Of a stretch of 64,000 nt of DNA, positions 19,888 through 36,137 are shown piece after piece. Made by a program: the position numbers and the translations under genes. The number at the start of each line of letters is the position of its first letter. The stretch's first letter is position 1. Origin of the DNA: Andrena cerasifolii (taxonomy: Eukaryota; Arthropoda; Insecta; Hymenoptera; Andrenidae); contig NC_135130.1 of the NCBI RefSeq assembly GCF_050908995.1, forward strand, positions 241,001 through 305,000, read 5' to 3'. The notes under the pieces are model-generated. The model worked only from the letters and a program-made list of their open reading frames with translations. It made no database searches and was not told the DNA's origin.

Positions 19888-20024
19888 AGACGAGGAAGAC
19901 GTCGAGGACGACGACGACGAGGACGACGTCGCCGACGACGAGGACGACGTCGACGACGACGAGAACGAGGACCAGGACGAGGAAGTGGACGCGGAACGAC
20001 GACGAGGACGAGGAACGACGACGA

Positions 20025-20057
<33 letters not shown>

Positions 20058-20738
20058 AGACGAGGAAGACGTCGAGGACGACGACGACGAGGACGACGTC
20101 GCCGACGACGAGGACGACGTCGACGACGACGAGAACGAGGACCAGGACGAGGAAGTGGACGCGGAACGACGACGAGGACGAGGAACGACGACGAGGACGA
20201 GGAACGACGACGAGGACGAGGAACGACGACGAGGACAACGAGGACGAGGACGACGACGTCGACGACGACGAGGACGACGAGGACGAGGAAGTGGACGCGG
20301 AACGACGACGAGAACGAGGAACGACGACGAGGACGACGTCGACGACGACGAGGACGAGGACGACGACGACGACGACGAGGACGAGGACGAGAACGAGGAC
20401 GAGGACGAGGAAGACGACGACGACGACGACGACGAGGACGAGTACGAGGACGAGGACGAGGACGAGGAAGACGACGACGACCACGAGGACGAGGAAGACG
20501 ACGACGACGACGACTAGGACGACGACGACGACGAGGACGAGGACGAGGACGACGACGACGAGGACGATGACGAGAAGGAGGAAGTGGACGCGCAACGACG
20601 ACGAGAACGAGGACGAGGAAGACGACGACGACGAGGAGGAAGACGACGACGACGACGAGGACGACGTCGACGACGACGAGGACGACGAGGACGAGGACGA
20701 GGACGAGGAACGACGACGTGGAACGACGACGACGACGA

Positions 20739-20771
<33 letters not shown>

Positions 20772-21065
20772 AGACGACGACGACCACGAGGACGAGGAAG
20801 ACGACGACGACGACAACTAGGACGACGACGACGACGAGGACGACGAGGACGACGACGACGAGGAAGACGACGAGGACGACGACGACGACGACGAGGGAGA
20901 CGAGGACGACGAGGAAGACGACGAGGACGACGACGACGACGACGAGGGAGACGATGACGACGAGGACGACGACGACGAGGACGACGACGACGACGACGAG
21001 GGAGACGATGACGACGAGGACGACGACGACGAGGACGAGAACGAGGACGAGGTCGAGGACGAGGA

Positions 21066-21104
<39 letters not shown>

Positions 21105-21140
21105 CGACGAGGACGAGGACGAGAACGAGGAAGTGGACGC

Positions 21141-21173
<33 letters not shown>

Positions 21174-21254
21174 AGTGGACGCGGAACGACGACCAGGACG
21201 AGGAACGACGACGTGGAACGACGACGAGGACGAGTAAGACGACGAGGACGACGA

Positions 21255-21293
<39 letters not shown>

Positions 21294-21335
21294 AGACGAG
21301 GAAGACGTCGAGGACGACGAGGACGACGTCGCCGA

Positions 21336-21410
<75 letters not shown>

Positions 21411-21638
21411 AGTGGATGCGGAACGACGACGAGGACGAGGAAGTGGATGCGGAACGACGACGAGGACGAGGAACGACGACGTGGAACGACGACGAGGACG
21501 AGGAACGACGACGAGGAACGACGACGAGGACGAGGAACGACGACGAGGACGAGGAACGACGACGAGGACGACGAGGACGAGGACGACGATGACGACGACG
21601 AGGACGAGGACGAGAACGAGGAAGTGGACGCGGAACGA

Positions 21639-21671
<33 letters not shown>

Positions 21672-21731
21672 AGTGGATGCGGAACAACGACGAGGACGAG
21701 GAACGACGACGTGGAACGACGACGACGACGA

Positions 21732-21770
<39 letters not shown>

Positions 21771-21831
21771 AGACGACGACGACCACGAGGACGAGGAAGA
21801 CGACGACGACGACGACTAGGACGACGACGAC

Positions 21832-21858
<27 letters not shown>
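17815..21858 (+). repeat. Block B, module B4 with a period of about 4.0 kb
   Basis: CTAGs lie at 17811, 18473, 19399, 20514, 20817 and 21816. The markers repeat in C1 at about 4 kb: 17811 to 21816 (4005), 18473 to 22463 (3990), 19399 to 23395 (3996). Its right part matches the right part of B3 (16860 to 20817, offset 3957; 17811 to 21816, offset 4005). B4 is therefore a link between the B3 layout and the C layout. It contains GACGAGTAAGACG near 19833 and 21233, a GAGGAA to GAGTAA change. Confidence 0.8.
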
Positions 21859-21863
<5 letters not shown>

Positions 21864-22020
21864 CGACGAGGACGATGACGAGAAGGAGGAAGTGGACGCG
21901 CAACGACGACGAGAACGAGGACGAGGAAGACGACGACGACGAGGAGGAAGACGACGACGACGACGAGGACGACGTCGACGACGACGAGGACGACGAGGAC
22001 GAGGACGAGGACGAGGAAGA

Positions 22021-22062
<42 letters not shown>

Positions 22063-22067
22063 TGACA

Positions 22068-22098
<31 letters not shown>

Positions 22099-22364
22099 AG
22101 TGGACGCGGAACGACAACGAGAACGAGGACGACGACGAGGAAGACGACGACGAAGAGGAAGACGACGAGGACGACGACGACGACGACCACGACGACGAGG
22201 AAGAGGACGAGAACGAGGACGAGGACGAGGACGACGACGAGGAAGACGACGAGGACGACGTCGACGACGACGAGGACGAGGACGACGACGACGACGAGGA
22301 AGACGACGAGCACGACGACGACGACGGCGAGGACGAGGACGACGTCGACGACGACGAGGACGAG

Positions 22365-22399
<35 letters not shown>

Positions 22400-22477
22400 G
22401 GAAGACGTCGAGGACGACGACGACGAGGACGACGTCGCCGACGACGACGACGACGACGACGACTAGGACGACGACGA

Positions 22478-22546
<69 letters not shown>

Positions 22547-22853
22547 AGTGGATGCGGAACGACGACGAGGTCGAGGACGAGGAAGTGGATGCGGAACGAC
22601 GACGAGGTCGAGGAAGTGGATGCGGAACGACGACGAGGACGACGTCGACGACGACGAGAACGAGGACGACAACGACGACGACGAGGACGATGACGAGAAC
22701 GAGGAAGTGGACGCGCAACGACGACGAGAACGAGGACGAGGAAGACGACGACGACGACGAGGAAGACGACGACGACGACGAGGACGACGTCGACGACGAC
22801 GAGGACGACGAGGACGAGGACGACGTCGACGACGACGAGGACGAGGACGAGGA

Positions 22854-22928
<75 letters not shown>

Positions 22929-22940
22929 CGAGGACGAGGA

Positions 22941-22973
<33 letters not shown>

Positions 22974-22976
22974 AGA

Positions 22977-23021
<45 letters not shown>

Positions 23022-23057
23022 CGACGAGGACGAGGACGAGAACGAGGAAGTGGACGC

Positions 23058-23090
<33 letters not shown>

Positions 23091-23229
23091 CGACGACGAC
23101 GAGGACGAGGACGAGAACGAGGACGAGGACGAGGAAGACGACGACGACGACGACGACGAGGACGAGTACGAGGACGAGGACGAGGACGACGAGGACGAGG
23201 ACGAGAACGAGGAAGTGGACGCGGAACGA

Positions 23230-23268
<39 letters not shown>

Positions 23269-23316
23269 AGTGGATGCGGAACGACGACGAGGACGAGGAA
23301 CGACGACGTGGAACGA

Positions 23317-23349
<33 letters not shown>

Positions 23350-23616
23350 AGACGACGACGACCACGAGGACGAGGAAGACGACGACGACGACAACTAGGA
23401 CGACGACGACGACGAGGACGACGAGGACGACGACGACGAGGAAGACGACGAGGACGACGACGACGAGGAAGACGACGAGGACGACGACGACGACGACGAG
23501 GGAGACGAGGACGACGAGGAAGACGACGAGGACGACGACGACGACGACGAGGGAGACGATGACGACGAGGACGACGACGACGAGGACGAGAACGAGGACG
23601 AGGTCGAGGACGAGGA

Positions 23617-23673
<57 letters not shown>

Positions 23674-23709
23674 CGACGAGGACGAGGACGAGAACGAGGA
23701 AGTGGACGC

Positions 23710-23742
<33 letters not shown>

Positions 23743-23763
23743 CGACGTCGACGACGACGAGGA

Positions 23764-23796
<33 letters not shown>

Positions 23797-23877
23797 AGTG
23801 GACGCGGAACGACGACCAGGACGAGGAACGACGACGTGGAACGACGACGAGGACGAGTAAGACGACGAGGACGACGA

Positions 23878-23910
<33 letters not shown>

Positions 23911-24047
23911 AGACGAGGAAGACGTCGAGGACGACGACGACGAGGACGACGTCGCCGACGACGAGGACGACGTCGACGACGACGAGAACGAGGACCAGGA
24001 CGAGGAAGTGGACGCGGAACGACGACGAGGACGAGGAACGACGACGA

Positions 24048-24080
<33 letters not shown>

Positions 24081-24528
24081 AGACGAGGAAGACGTCGAGG
24101 ACGACGACGACGAGGACGACGTCGCCGACGACGAGGACGACGTCGACGACGACGAGAACGAGGACCAGGACGAGGAAGTGGACGCGGAACGACGACGAGG
24201 ACGAGGAACGACGACGAGGACGAGGAACGACGACGAGGACGAGGAACGACGACGAGGACAACGAGGGCGAGGACGACGACGTCGACGACGACGAGGACGA
24301 CGAGGACGAGGAAGTGGACGCGGAACGACGACGAGAACGAGGAACGACGACGAGGACGACGTCGACGACGACGAGGACGAGGACGACGACGACGACGACG
24401 AGGACGAGGACGAGAACGAGGACGAGGACGAGGAAGACGACGACGACGACGACGACGAGGACGAGTACGAGGACGAGGACGAGGACGACGAGGACGAGGA
24501 CGAGAACGAGGAAGTGGACGCGGAACGA

Positions 24529-24579
<51 letters not shown>

Positions 24580-24639
24580 AGTGGATGCGGAACGACGACG
24601 AGGACGAGGAACGACGACGTGGAACGACGACGACGACGA

Positions 24640-24672
<33 letters not shown>

Positions 24673-24912
24673 AGACGACGACGACCACGAGGACGAGGAA
24701 GACGACGACGACGACAACTAGGACGACGACGACGACGAGGACGACGAGGACGACGACGACGAGGAAGACGACGAGGACGACGACGACGACGACGAGGGAG
24801 ACGAGGACGACGAGGAAGACGACGAGGACGACGACGACGACGACGAGGGAGACGATGACGACGAGGACGACGACGACGAGGACGAGAACGAGGACGAGGT
24901 CGAGGACGAGGA

Positions 24913-24951
<39 letters not shown>

Positions 24952-24971
24952 CGACGAGGACGAGGACGAGA

Positions 24972-25002
<31 letters not shown>

Positions 25003-25083
25003 AGTGGACGCGGAACGACGACCAGGACGAGGAACGACGACGTGGAACGACGACGAGGACGAGTAAGACGACGAGGACGACGA

Positions 25084-25116
<33 letters not shown>

Positions 25117-25277
25117 AGACGAGGAAGACGTCGAGGACGACGACGACGAGGACGACGTCGCCGACGACGAGGACGACGTCGACGACGACGAGAACGAGGA
25201 CCAGGACGAGGAAGTGGACGCGGAACGACGACGAGGACGAGGAACGACGACGAGGACGAGGAACGACGACGAGGACA

Positions 25278-25308
<31 letters not shown>

Positions 25309-25468
25309 CGAGGACGAGGACGAGGACGAGGAAGACGACGACGACCACGAGGAAGACGACGACGACGACGACGAGGAAGACGACGAGGACGACGAGGACG
25401 ACGACGACGACGAGGACGACGTCGACGACGACGAGGACGACGAGGACGAGGACGAGGACGAGGAAGAC

Positions 25469-25500
<32 letters not shown>

Positions 25501-25507
25501 CGACGAG

Positions 25508-25542
<35 letters not shown>

Positions 25543-25599
25543 CGAGGAAGACGACGACGACGACCACCAGGACGAGGAAGAGAACGAGGAAGTGGACGC

Positions 25600-25632
<33 letters not shown>

Positions 25633-25665
25633 CGACGTCGACGACGACGAGGACGACGAGGACGA

Positions 25666-25698
<33 letters not shown>

Positions 25699-25835
25699 AG
25701 ACGAGGAAGACGTCGAGGACGACGACGACGAGGACGACGTCGCCGACGACGAGGACGACGTCGACGACGACGAGAACGAGGACCAGGACGAGGAAGTGGA
25801 CGCGGAACGACGACGAGGACGAGGAACGACGACGA

Positions 25836-25868
<33 letters not shown>

Positions 25869-26295
25869 AGACGAGGAAGACGTCGAGGACGACGACGACG
25901 AGGACGACGTCGCCGACGACGAGGACGACGTCGACGACGACGAGAACGAGGACCAGGACGAGGAAGTGGACGCGGAACGACGACGAGGACGAGGAACGAC
26001 GACGAGGACGAGGAACGACGACGAGGACGAGGAACGACGACGAGGACAACGAGGACGAGGACGACGACGTCGACGACGACGAGGACGACGAGGACGAGGA
26101 AGTGGACGCGGAACGACGACGAGAACGAGGAACGACGACGAGGACGACGTCGACGACGACGAGGACGAGGACGACGACGACGACGACGAGGACGAGGACG
26201 AGAACGAGGACGAGGACGAGGAAGACGACGACGACGACGACGACGAGGACGAGTACGAGGACGAGGACGAGAACGAGGAAGTGGACGCGGAACGA

Positions 26296-26340
<45 letters not shown>

Positions 26341-26748
26341 AGTGGATGCGGAACGACGACGAGGACGAGGAACGACGACGTGGAACGACGACGACGACGA
26401 CGACGAGGACGAGGACGAGGACGAGGAACGACGACGAGGACGAGGAACGACGACGAGGACGAGGAACGACGACGAGGACAACGAGGACGAGGACGACGAC
26501 GTCGACGACGACGAGGACGACGAGGACGAGGAAGTGGACGCGGAACGACGACGAGAACGAGGAACGACGACGAGGACGACGTCGACGACGACGAGGACGA
26601 GGACGACGACGACGACGACGAGGACGAGGACGAGAACGAGGACGAGGACGAGGAAGACGACGACGACGACGACGACGAGGACGAGTACGAGGACGAGGAC
26701 GAGGACGACGAGGACGAGGACGAGAACGAGGAAGTGGACGCGGAACGA

Positions 26749-26811
<63 letters not shown>

Positions 26812-26871
26812 AGTGGATGCGGAACGACGACGAGGACGAGGAACGACGACGTGGAACGACGACGACGACGA

Positions 26872-26904
<33 letters not shown>

Positions 26905-27144
26905 AGACGACGACGACCACGAGGACGAGGAAGACGACGACGACGACAACTAGGACGACGACGACGACGAGGACGACGAGGACGACGACGACGAGGAAGA
27001 CGACGAGGACGACGACGACGACGACGAGGGAGACGAGGACGACGAGGAAGACGACGAGGACGACGACGACGACGACGAGGGAGACGATGACGACGAGGAC
27101 GACGACGACGAGGACGAGAACGAGGACGAGGTCGAGGACGAGGA

Positions 27145-27183
<39 letters not shown>

Positions 27184-27259
27184 CGACGAGGACGAGGACG
27201 AGAACGAGGAAGTGGACGACGAGGACGAGGACGAGAACGAGGAAGTGGACGCGGAACGA

Positions 27260-27304
<45 letters not shown>

Positions 27305-27637
27305 AGTGGATGCGGAACGACGACGAGGACGAGGAACGACGACGTGGAACGACGACGACGACGACGACGAGGACGATGACGAGGACGAGGACGAGGAAGA
27401 CGACGACGACCACGAGGACGAGGAAGACGACGACGACGACAACTAGGACGACGACGACGACGAGGACGACGAGGACGACGACGACGAGGAAGACGACGAG
27501 GACGACGACGACGACGACGAGGGAGACGAGGACGACGAGGAAGACGACGAGGACGACGACGACGACGACGAGGGAGACGATGACGACGAGGACGACGACG
27601 ACGAGGACGAGAACGAGGACGAGGTCGAGGACGAGGA

Positions 27638-27676
<39 letters not shown>

Positions 27677-27814
27677 CGACGAGGACGAGGACGAGAACGA
27701 GGAAGTGGACGCGGACGAGGACGAGGACGAGGAAGTGGACGCGGAACGACGACCAGGACGAGGAACGACGACGTGGAACGACGACGAGGACGAGTAAGAC
27801 GACGAGGACGACGA

Positions 27815-27847
<33 letters not shown>

Positions 27848-28008
27848 AGACGAGGAAGACGTCGAGGACGACGACGACGAGGACGACGTCGCCGACGACG
27901 AGGACGACGTCGACGACGACGAGAACGAGGACCAGGACGAGGAAGTGGACGCGGAACGACGACGAGGACGAGGAACGACGACGAGGACGAGGAACGACGA
28001 CGAGGACA

Positions 28009-28039
<31 letters not shown>

Positions 28040-28199
28040 CGAGGACGAGGACGAGGACGAGGAAGACGACGACGACCACGAGGAAGACGACGACGACGAC
28101 GACGAGGAAGACGACGAGGACGACGAGGACGACGACGACGACGAGGACGACGTCGACGACGACGAGGACGACGAGGACGAGGACGAGGACGAGGAAGAC

Positions 28200-28231
<32 letters not shown>

Positions 28232-28238
28232 CGACGAG

Positions 28239-28273
<35 letters not shown>

Positions 28274-28330
28274 CGAGGAAGACGACGACGACGACCACCA
28301 GGACGAGGAAGAGAACGAGGAAGTGGACGC

Positions 28331-28363
<33 letters not shown>

Positions 28364-28384
28364 CGACGTCGACGACGACGAGGA

Positions 28385-28417
<33 letters not shown>

Positions 28418-28498
28418 AGTGGACGCGGAACGACGACCAGGACGAGGAACGACGACGTGGAACGACGACGAGGACGAGTAAGACGACGAGGACGACGA

Positions 28499-28531
<33 letters not shown>

Positions 28532-28668
28532 AGACGAGGAAGACGTCGAGGACGACGACGACGAGGACGACGTCGCCGACGACGAGGACGACGTCGACGA
28601 CGACGAGAACGAGGACCAGGACGAGGAAGTGGACGCGGAACGACGACGAGGACGAGGAACGACGACGA

Positions 28669-28701
<33 letters not shown>

Positions 28702-29149
28702 AGACGAGGAAGACGTCGAGGACGACGACGACGAGGACGACGTCGCCGACGACGAGGACGACGTCGACGACGACGAGAACGAGGACCAGGACGAGGAAGT
28801 GGACGCGGAACGACGACGAGGACGAGGAACGACGACGAGGACGAGGAACGACGACGAGGACGAGGAACGACGACGAGGACAACGAGGACGAGGACGACGA
28901 CGTCGACGACGACGAGGACGACGAGGACGAGGAAGTGGACGCGGAACGACGACGAGAACGAGGAACGACGACGAGGACGACGTCGACGACGACGAGGACG
29001 AGGACGACGACGACGACGACGAGGACGAGGACGAGAACGAGGACGAGGACGAGGAAGACGACGACGACGACGACGACGAGGACGAGTACGAGGACGAGGA
29101 CGAGGACGACGAGGACGAGGACGAGAACGAGGAAGTGGACGCGGAACGA

Positions 29150-29194
<45 letters not shown>

Positions 29195-29254
29195 AGTGGA
29201 TGCGGAACGACGACGAGGACGAGGAACGACGACGTGGAACGACGACGACGACGA

Positions 29255-29287
<33 letters not shown>

Positions 29288-29527
29288 AGACGACGACGAC
29301 CACGAGGACGAGGAAGACGACGACGACGACAACTAGGACGACGACGACGACGAGGACGACGAGGACGACGACGACGAGGAAGACGACGAGGACGACGACG
29401 ACGACGACGAGGGAGACGAGGACGACGAGGAAGACGACGAGGACGACGACGACGACGACGAGGGAGACGATGACGACGAGGACGACGACGACGAGGACGA
29501 GAACGAGGACGAGGTCGAGGACGAGGA

Positions 29528-29584
<57 letters not shown>

Positions 29585-29620
29585 CGACGAGGACGAGGAC
29601 GAGAACGAGGAAGTGGACGC

Positions 29621-29653
<33 letters not shown>

Positions 29654-29674
29654 CGACGTCGACGACGACGAGGA

Positions 29675-29707
<33 letters not shown>

Positions 29708-29788
29708 AGTGGACGCGGAACGACGACCAGGACGAGGAACGACGACGTGGAACGACGACGAGGACGAGTAAGACGACGAGGACGACGA

Positions 29789-29821
<33 letters not shown>

Positions 29822-29982
29822 AGACGAGGAAGACGTCGAGGACGACGACGACGAGGACGACGTCGCCGACGACGAGGACGACGTCGACGACGACGAGAAC
29901 GAGGACCAGGACGAGGAAGTGGACGCGGAACGTCGACGAGGACGAGGAACGACGACGAGGACGAGGAACGACGACGAGGACA

Positions 29983-30013
<31 letters not shown>

Positions 30014-30173
30014 CGAGGACGAGGACGAGGACGAGGAAGACGACGACGACCACGAGGAAGACGACGACGACGACGACGAGGAAGACGACGAGGACGACGA
30101 GGACGACGACGACGACGAGGACGACGTCGACGACGACGAGGACGACGAGGACGAGGACGAGGACGAGGAAGAC

Positions 30174-30205
<32 letters not shown>

Positions 30206-30212
30206 CGACGAG

Positions 30213-30245
<33 letters not shown>

Positions 30246-30247
<2 letters not shown>

Positions 30248-30343
30248 CGAGGAAGACGACGACGACGACCACCAGGACGAGGAAGAGGACGAGGACGAGG
30301 ACGACGAGGAAGACGTCGTGGACGACGACGACGAGGACGACGT

Positions 30344-30374
<31 letters not shown>

Positions 30375-30613
30375 AAGGACGACGACGAGGAAGACGACGA
30401 CGAAGAGGAAGACGACGAGGACGACGACGACGACGACCACGACGACGAGGAAGAGGACGAGAACGAGGACGAGGACGAGGACGACGACGAGGAAGACGAC
30501 GAGGACGACGTCGACGACGACGAGGACGAGGACGACGACGACGACGACGAGGAAGACGACGAGCACGACAACGACGACGGCGAGGACGAGGACGACGTCG
30601 ACGACGACGAGGA

Positions 30614-30652
<39 letters not shown>

Positions 30653-31024
30653 CGACGACGGCGAGGAAGACGACGACGACGACCACCAGGACGAGGAAGA
30701 GGACGAGGACGAGGACGACGAGGAAGACGTCGTGGACGACGACGACGAGGACGACGTCGACGACGACGACGACGACGACGAGAACAAGGACGACGACGAG
30801 GAAGACGACGACGAAGAGGAAGACGACGAGGACGACGACGACGACGACCACGACGACGAGGAAGAGGACGAGAACGAGGACGAGGACGAGGACGACGACG
30901 AGGAAGACGACGAGGACGACGTCGACGACGACGAGGACGAGGACGACGACGACGACGACGAGGAAGACGACGAGCACGACAACGACGACGGCGAGGACGA
31001 GGACGACGTCGACGACGACGAGGA

Positions 31025-31063
<39 letters not shown>

Positions 31064-31070
31064 GGAAGAC
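30246..31070 (+). repeat. 414-bp tandem pair (C1)
   Basis: Two successive copies marked by GGCGAGGAAGACG at 30246 and 30660, CACCAGGACG about 25 bases later in each, GACGTCGTGG at 30312 and 30726, and GAACAAGGACG at 30371 and 30782. The first copy has one more GAC triplet before GAACAAGG. Confidence 0.85.
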
Positions 31071-31498
31071 GTCGAGGACGACGACGACGAGGACGACGTC
31101 GCCGACGACGACGACGACGACGACGACTAGGACGACGACGACGACGAGGACGAGGACGAGGACGAGGAAGTGGATGCGGAACGACGACGAGGTCGAGGAA
31201 GTGGATGCGGAACGACGACGAGGACGACGTCGACGACGACGAGGACGAGGACGACGACGACGACGACGAGGACGATGACGAGAACGAGGAAGTGGACGCG
31301 CAACGACGACGAGAACGAGGACGAGGAAGACGACGACGACGACGAGGAAGACGACGACGACGACGAGGACGACGTCGACGACAACGAGGACGACGAGGAC
31401 GAGGACGAGAACGAGGACGAGGACGAGGAAGACGACGACGACGACGAGGACGACGTCGCCGACGACGACGACGACGACGACGACTAGGACGACGACGA

Positions 31499-31537
<39 letters not shown>

Positions 31538-31574
31538 ACGACGACGAGGACGAGTAAGACGACGAGGACGACGA

Positions 31575-31607
<33 letters not shown>

Positions 31608-31768
31608 AGACGAGGAAGACGTCGAGGACGACGACGACGAGGACGACGTCGCCGACGACGAGGACGACGTCGACGACGACGAGAACGAGGACCAGGACGA
31701 GGAAGTGGACGCGGAACGACGACGAGGACGAGGAACGACGACGAGGACGAGGAACGACGACGAGGACA

Positions 31769-31799
<31 letters not shown>

Positions 31800-32316
31800 C
31801 GAGGACGAGGACGAGGAAGACGACGACGACCACGAGGAAGACGACGACGACGACGACGAGGAAGACGACGAGGACGACGAGGACGACGACGACGACGAGG
31901 ACGACGTCGACGACGACGAGGACGACGAGGACGAAGACGAGGACGAGGACGAGGACGAGGACGAGAACGAGGAAGTGGACGCGGAACGACGACGAGGACG
32001 AGGACGAGGACGAGGAAGTGGATGCGGAACGACGACGAGGACGAGGAACGACGACGTGGAACGACGACGACGACGACGACGAGGACGAGGACGAGGACGA
32101 GGAAGACGACGACGACGACAACTAGGACGACGACGACGACGAGGACGACGAGGACGACGACGACGAGGAAGACGACGAGGACGACGACGACGACGACGAG
32201 GGAGACGAGGACGACGAGGAAGACGACGAGGACGACGACGACGACGACGAGGGAGACGATGACGACGAGGACGACGACGACGAGGACGAGAACGAGGTCG
32301 AGGTCGAGGACGAGGA

Positions 32317-32361
<45 letters not shown>

Positions 32362-32397
32362 CGACGAGGACGAGGACGAGAACGAGGAAGTGGACGC

Positions 32398-32430
<33 letters not shown>

Positions 32431-32451
32431 CGACGTCGACGACGACGAGGA

Positions 32452-32484
<33 letters not shown>

Positions 32485-32700
32485 AGTGGACGCGGAACGA
32501 CGACGAGAACGAGGAACGACGACGAGGACGACGTCGACGACGACGAGGACGAGGACGACGACGACGACGACGAGGACGAGGACGAGAACGAGGACGAGGA
32601 CGAGGAAGACGACGACGACGACGACGACGAGGACGAGTACGAGGACGAGGACGAGGACGACGAGGACGAGGACGAGAACGAGGAAGTGGACGCGGAACGA

Positions 32701-32739
<39 letters not shown>

Positions 32740-32770
32740 AGTGGATGCGGAACGACGACGAGGACGAGGA

Positions 32771-32815
<45 letters not shown>

Positions 32816-32844
32816 CGACGAGGACGAGGACGAGAACGAGGAAG

Positions 32845-32878
<34 letters not shown>

Positions 32879-32899
32879 CGACGTCGACGACGACGAGGA

Positions 32900-32932
<33 letters not shown>

Positions 32933-33015
32933 AGTGGACGCGGAACGACGACCAGGACGAGGAACGACGACGTGGAACGACGACGAGGACGAGTAAGACG
33001 ACGAGGACGACGACA

Positions 33016-33046
<31 letters not shown>

Positions 33047-33207
33047 AGACGAGGAAGACGTCGAGGACGACGACGACGAGGACGACGTCGCCGACGACGA
33101 GGACGACGTCGACGACGACGAGAACGAGGACCAGGACGAGGAAGTGGACGCGGAACGACGACGAGGACGAGGAACGACGACGAGGACGAGGAACGACGAC
33201 GAGGACA

Positions 33208-33238
<31 letters not shown>

Positions 33239-33398
33239 CGAGGACGAGGACGAGGACGAGGAAGACGACGACGACCACGAGGAAGACGACGACGACGACG
33301 ACGAGGAAGACGACGAGGACGACGAGGACGACGACGACGACGAGGACGACGTCGACGACGACGAGGACGACGAGGACGAGGACGAGGACGAGGAAGAC

Positions 33399-33430
<32 letters not shown>

Positions 33431-33437
33431 CGACGAG

Positions 33438-33472
<35 letters not shown>

Positions 33473-33835
33473 CGAGGAAGACGACGACGACGACCACGAG
33501 GACGAGGAAGAGGACGAGGACGAGGACGACGAGGAAGACGTCGTGGACGACGACGACGAGGACGACGTCGACGACGACGACGACGACGACGAGAACGAGG
33601 ACGACGACGAGGAAGACGACGACGAATAGGAAGACGACGAGGACGACGACGACGACGACCACGACGACGAGGAAGAGGACGAGAACGAGGACGAGGACGA
33701 GGACGACGACGAGGAAGACGACGAGGACGACGTCGACGACGACGAGGACGAGGACGACGACGACGACGACGAGGAAGACGACGAGCACGACAACGACGAC
33801 GGCGAGGACGAGGACGACGTCGACGACGACGAGGA

Positions 33836-33874
<39 letters not shown>

Positions 33875-33952
33875 GGAAGACGTCGAGGACGACGACGACG
33901 AGGACGACGTCGCCGACGACGACGACGACGACGACGACTAGGACGACGACGA

Positions 33953-34015
<63 letters not shown>

Positions 34016-34205
34016 AGTGGATGCGGAACGACGACGAGGTCGAGGAAGTGGATGCGGAACGACGACGAGGACGACGTCGACGACGACGGGGACGAGGACG
34101 ACGACGACGACGACGAGGACGATGACGAGAACGAGGAAGTGGACGCGCAACGACGACGAGAACGAGGACGAGGAAGACGACGACGACGACGAGGAAGACG
34201 ACGAC

Positions 34206-34300
34206 GACGACGTCGACGACGACGAGGACGACGAGGACGAGGACGACGTCGACGACGACGAGGACGACGAGGACGAGGACGACGTCGACGACGACGAGGA

Positions 34301-34313
<13 letters not shown>
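34206..34313 (+). repeat. 36-bp minisatellite, 3 units
   Basis: Units start at 34206, 34242 and 34278. Each unit is twelve triplets, all GAC or GAG except GTC at the third place (the GACGTCGAC core). The C2 equivalent is at 49119. Confidence 0.85.
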
Positions 34314-34375
<62 letters not shown>

Positions 34376-34393
34376 CGACGACGAGGACGAGGA

Positions 34394-34432
<39 letters not shown>

Positions 34433-34436
34433 AGAC

Positions 34437-34468
<32 letters not shown>

Positions 34469-34734
34469 CGACGAGGACGAGGACGAGGACGACGAGGACG
34501 AGGACGAGGACGACGACGACGAGGACGAGGACGAGAACGAGGAAGTGGACGCGGAACGACGACGAGAACGAGGAACGACGACGAGGACGACGTCGACGAC
34601 GACGAGGACGAGGACGACGACGACGACGACGAGGACGAGGACGAGAACGAGGACGAGGACGAGGAAGACGACGACGACGACGAGGACGACGTCGCCGACG
34701 ACGACGACGACGACGACGACTAGGACGACGACGA

Positions 34735-34779
<45 letters not shown>

Positions 34780-34794
34780 CGACGAGGACGACGA

Positions 34795-34851
<57 letters not shown>

Positions 34852-35012
34852 AGACGAGGAAGACGTCGAGGACGACGACGACGAGGACGACGTCGCCGAC
34901 GACGAGGACGACGTCGACGACGACGAGAACGAGGACCAGGACGAGGAAGTGGACGCGGAACGACGACGAGGACGAGGAACGACGACGAGGACGAGGAACG
35001 ACGACGAGGACA

Positions 35013-35043
<31 letters not shown>

Positions 35044-35405
35044 CGAGGACGAGGACGAGGAAGACGACGACGACCACGAGGAAGACGACGACGACGACGA
35101 CGAGGAAGACGACGAGGACGACGAGGACGACGACGACGACGAGGACGACGTCGACGACGACGAGGACGACGAGGACGAGGACGAGGAAGACGAGGACGAG
35201 GACGAGGACGAGAACGAGGAAGTGGACGCGGAACGACGACGAGGACGAGGACGAGGACGAGGAAGACGAGGAAGACGTCGAGGACGACGACGACGAGGAC
35301 GACGTCGCCGACGACGAGGACGACGTCGACGACGACGAGAACGAGGACCAGGACGAGGAAGTGGACGCGGAACGACGACGAGGACGAGGAACGACGACGA
35401 GGACA

Positions 35406-35436
<31 letters not shown>

Positions 35437-35590
35437 CGAGGACGAGGACGAGGAAGACGACGACGACCACGAGGAAGACGACGACGACGACGACGAGGAA
35501 GACGACGAGGACGACGAGGACGACGACGACGACGAGGACGACGTCGACGACGACGAGGACGACGAGGACGAGGACGAGGACGAGGAAGAC

Positions 35591-35622
<32 letters not shown>

Positions 35623-35629
35623 CGACGAG

Positions 35630-35664
<35 letters not shown>

Positions 35665-35805
35665 CGAGGAAGACGACGACGACGACCACGAGGACGAGGA
35701 AGAGGACGAGGACGAGGACGACGAGGAAGACGTCGTGGACGACGACGACGAGGACGACGTCGACGACGACGACGACGACGACGACGACTAGGACGACGAC
35801 GACGA

Positions 35806-35850
<45 letters not shown>

Positions 35851-36106
35851 AGTGGACGCGGAACGACGACCAGGACGAGGAACGACGACGTGGAACGACG
35901 ACGAGGACGAGGAAGACGACGAGGACGACGACGACGAGGACGACGACCACGACGACAAGGACGAGGACGACGAGGAAGACGTCGAGGACGACGACGAGGA
36001 CGACGTCGACGACGAGGAAGACGACGTCGACGACGACGAGAACGAGGACCAGGACGAGGAAGTGGACGCGGAACGACGACGAGGACGAGGAACGACGACG
36101 AGGACA

Positions 36107-36137
<31 letters not shown>

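Noticed and set aside
22548..27446. Plus-strand open frame of 1632 codons and its near copy at 37699-42612
   Set aside because: Conservation between the two reflects the 15 kb duplication, not selection on a protein. Asp/Glu, Arg/Gly and Thr/Arg runs alternate in one frame and the start is a GTG inside a repeat word.
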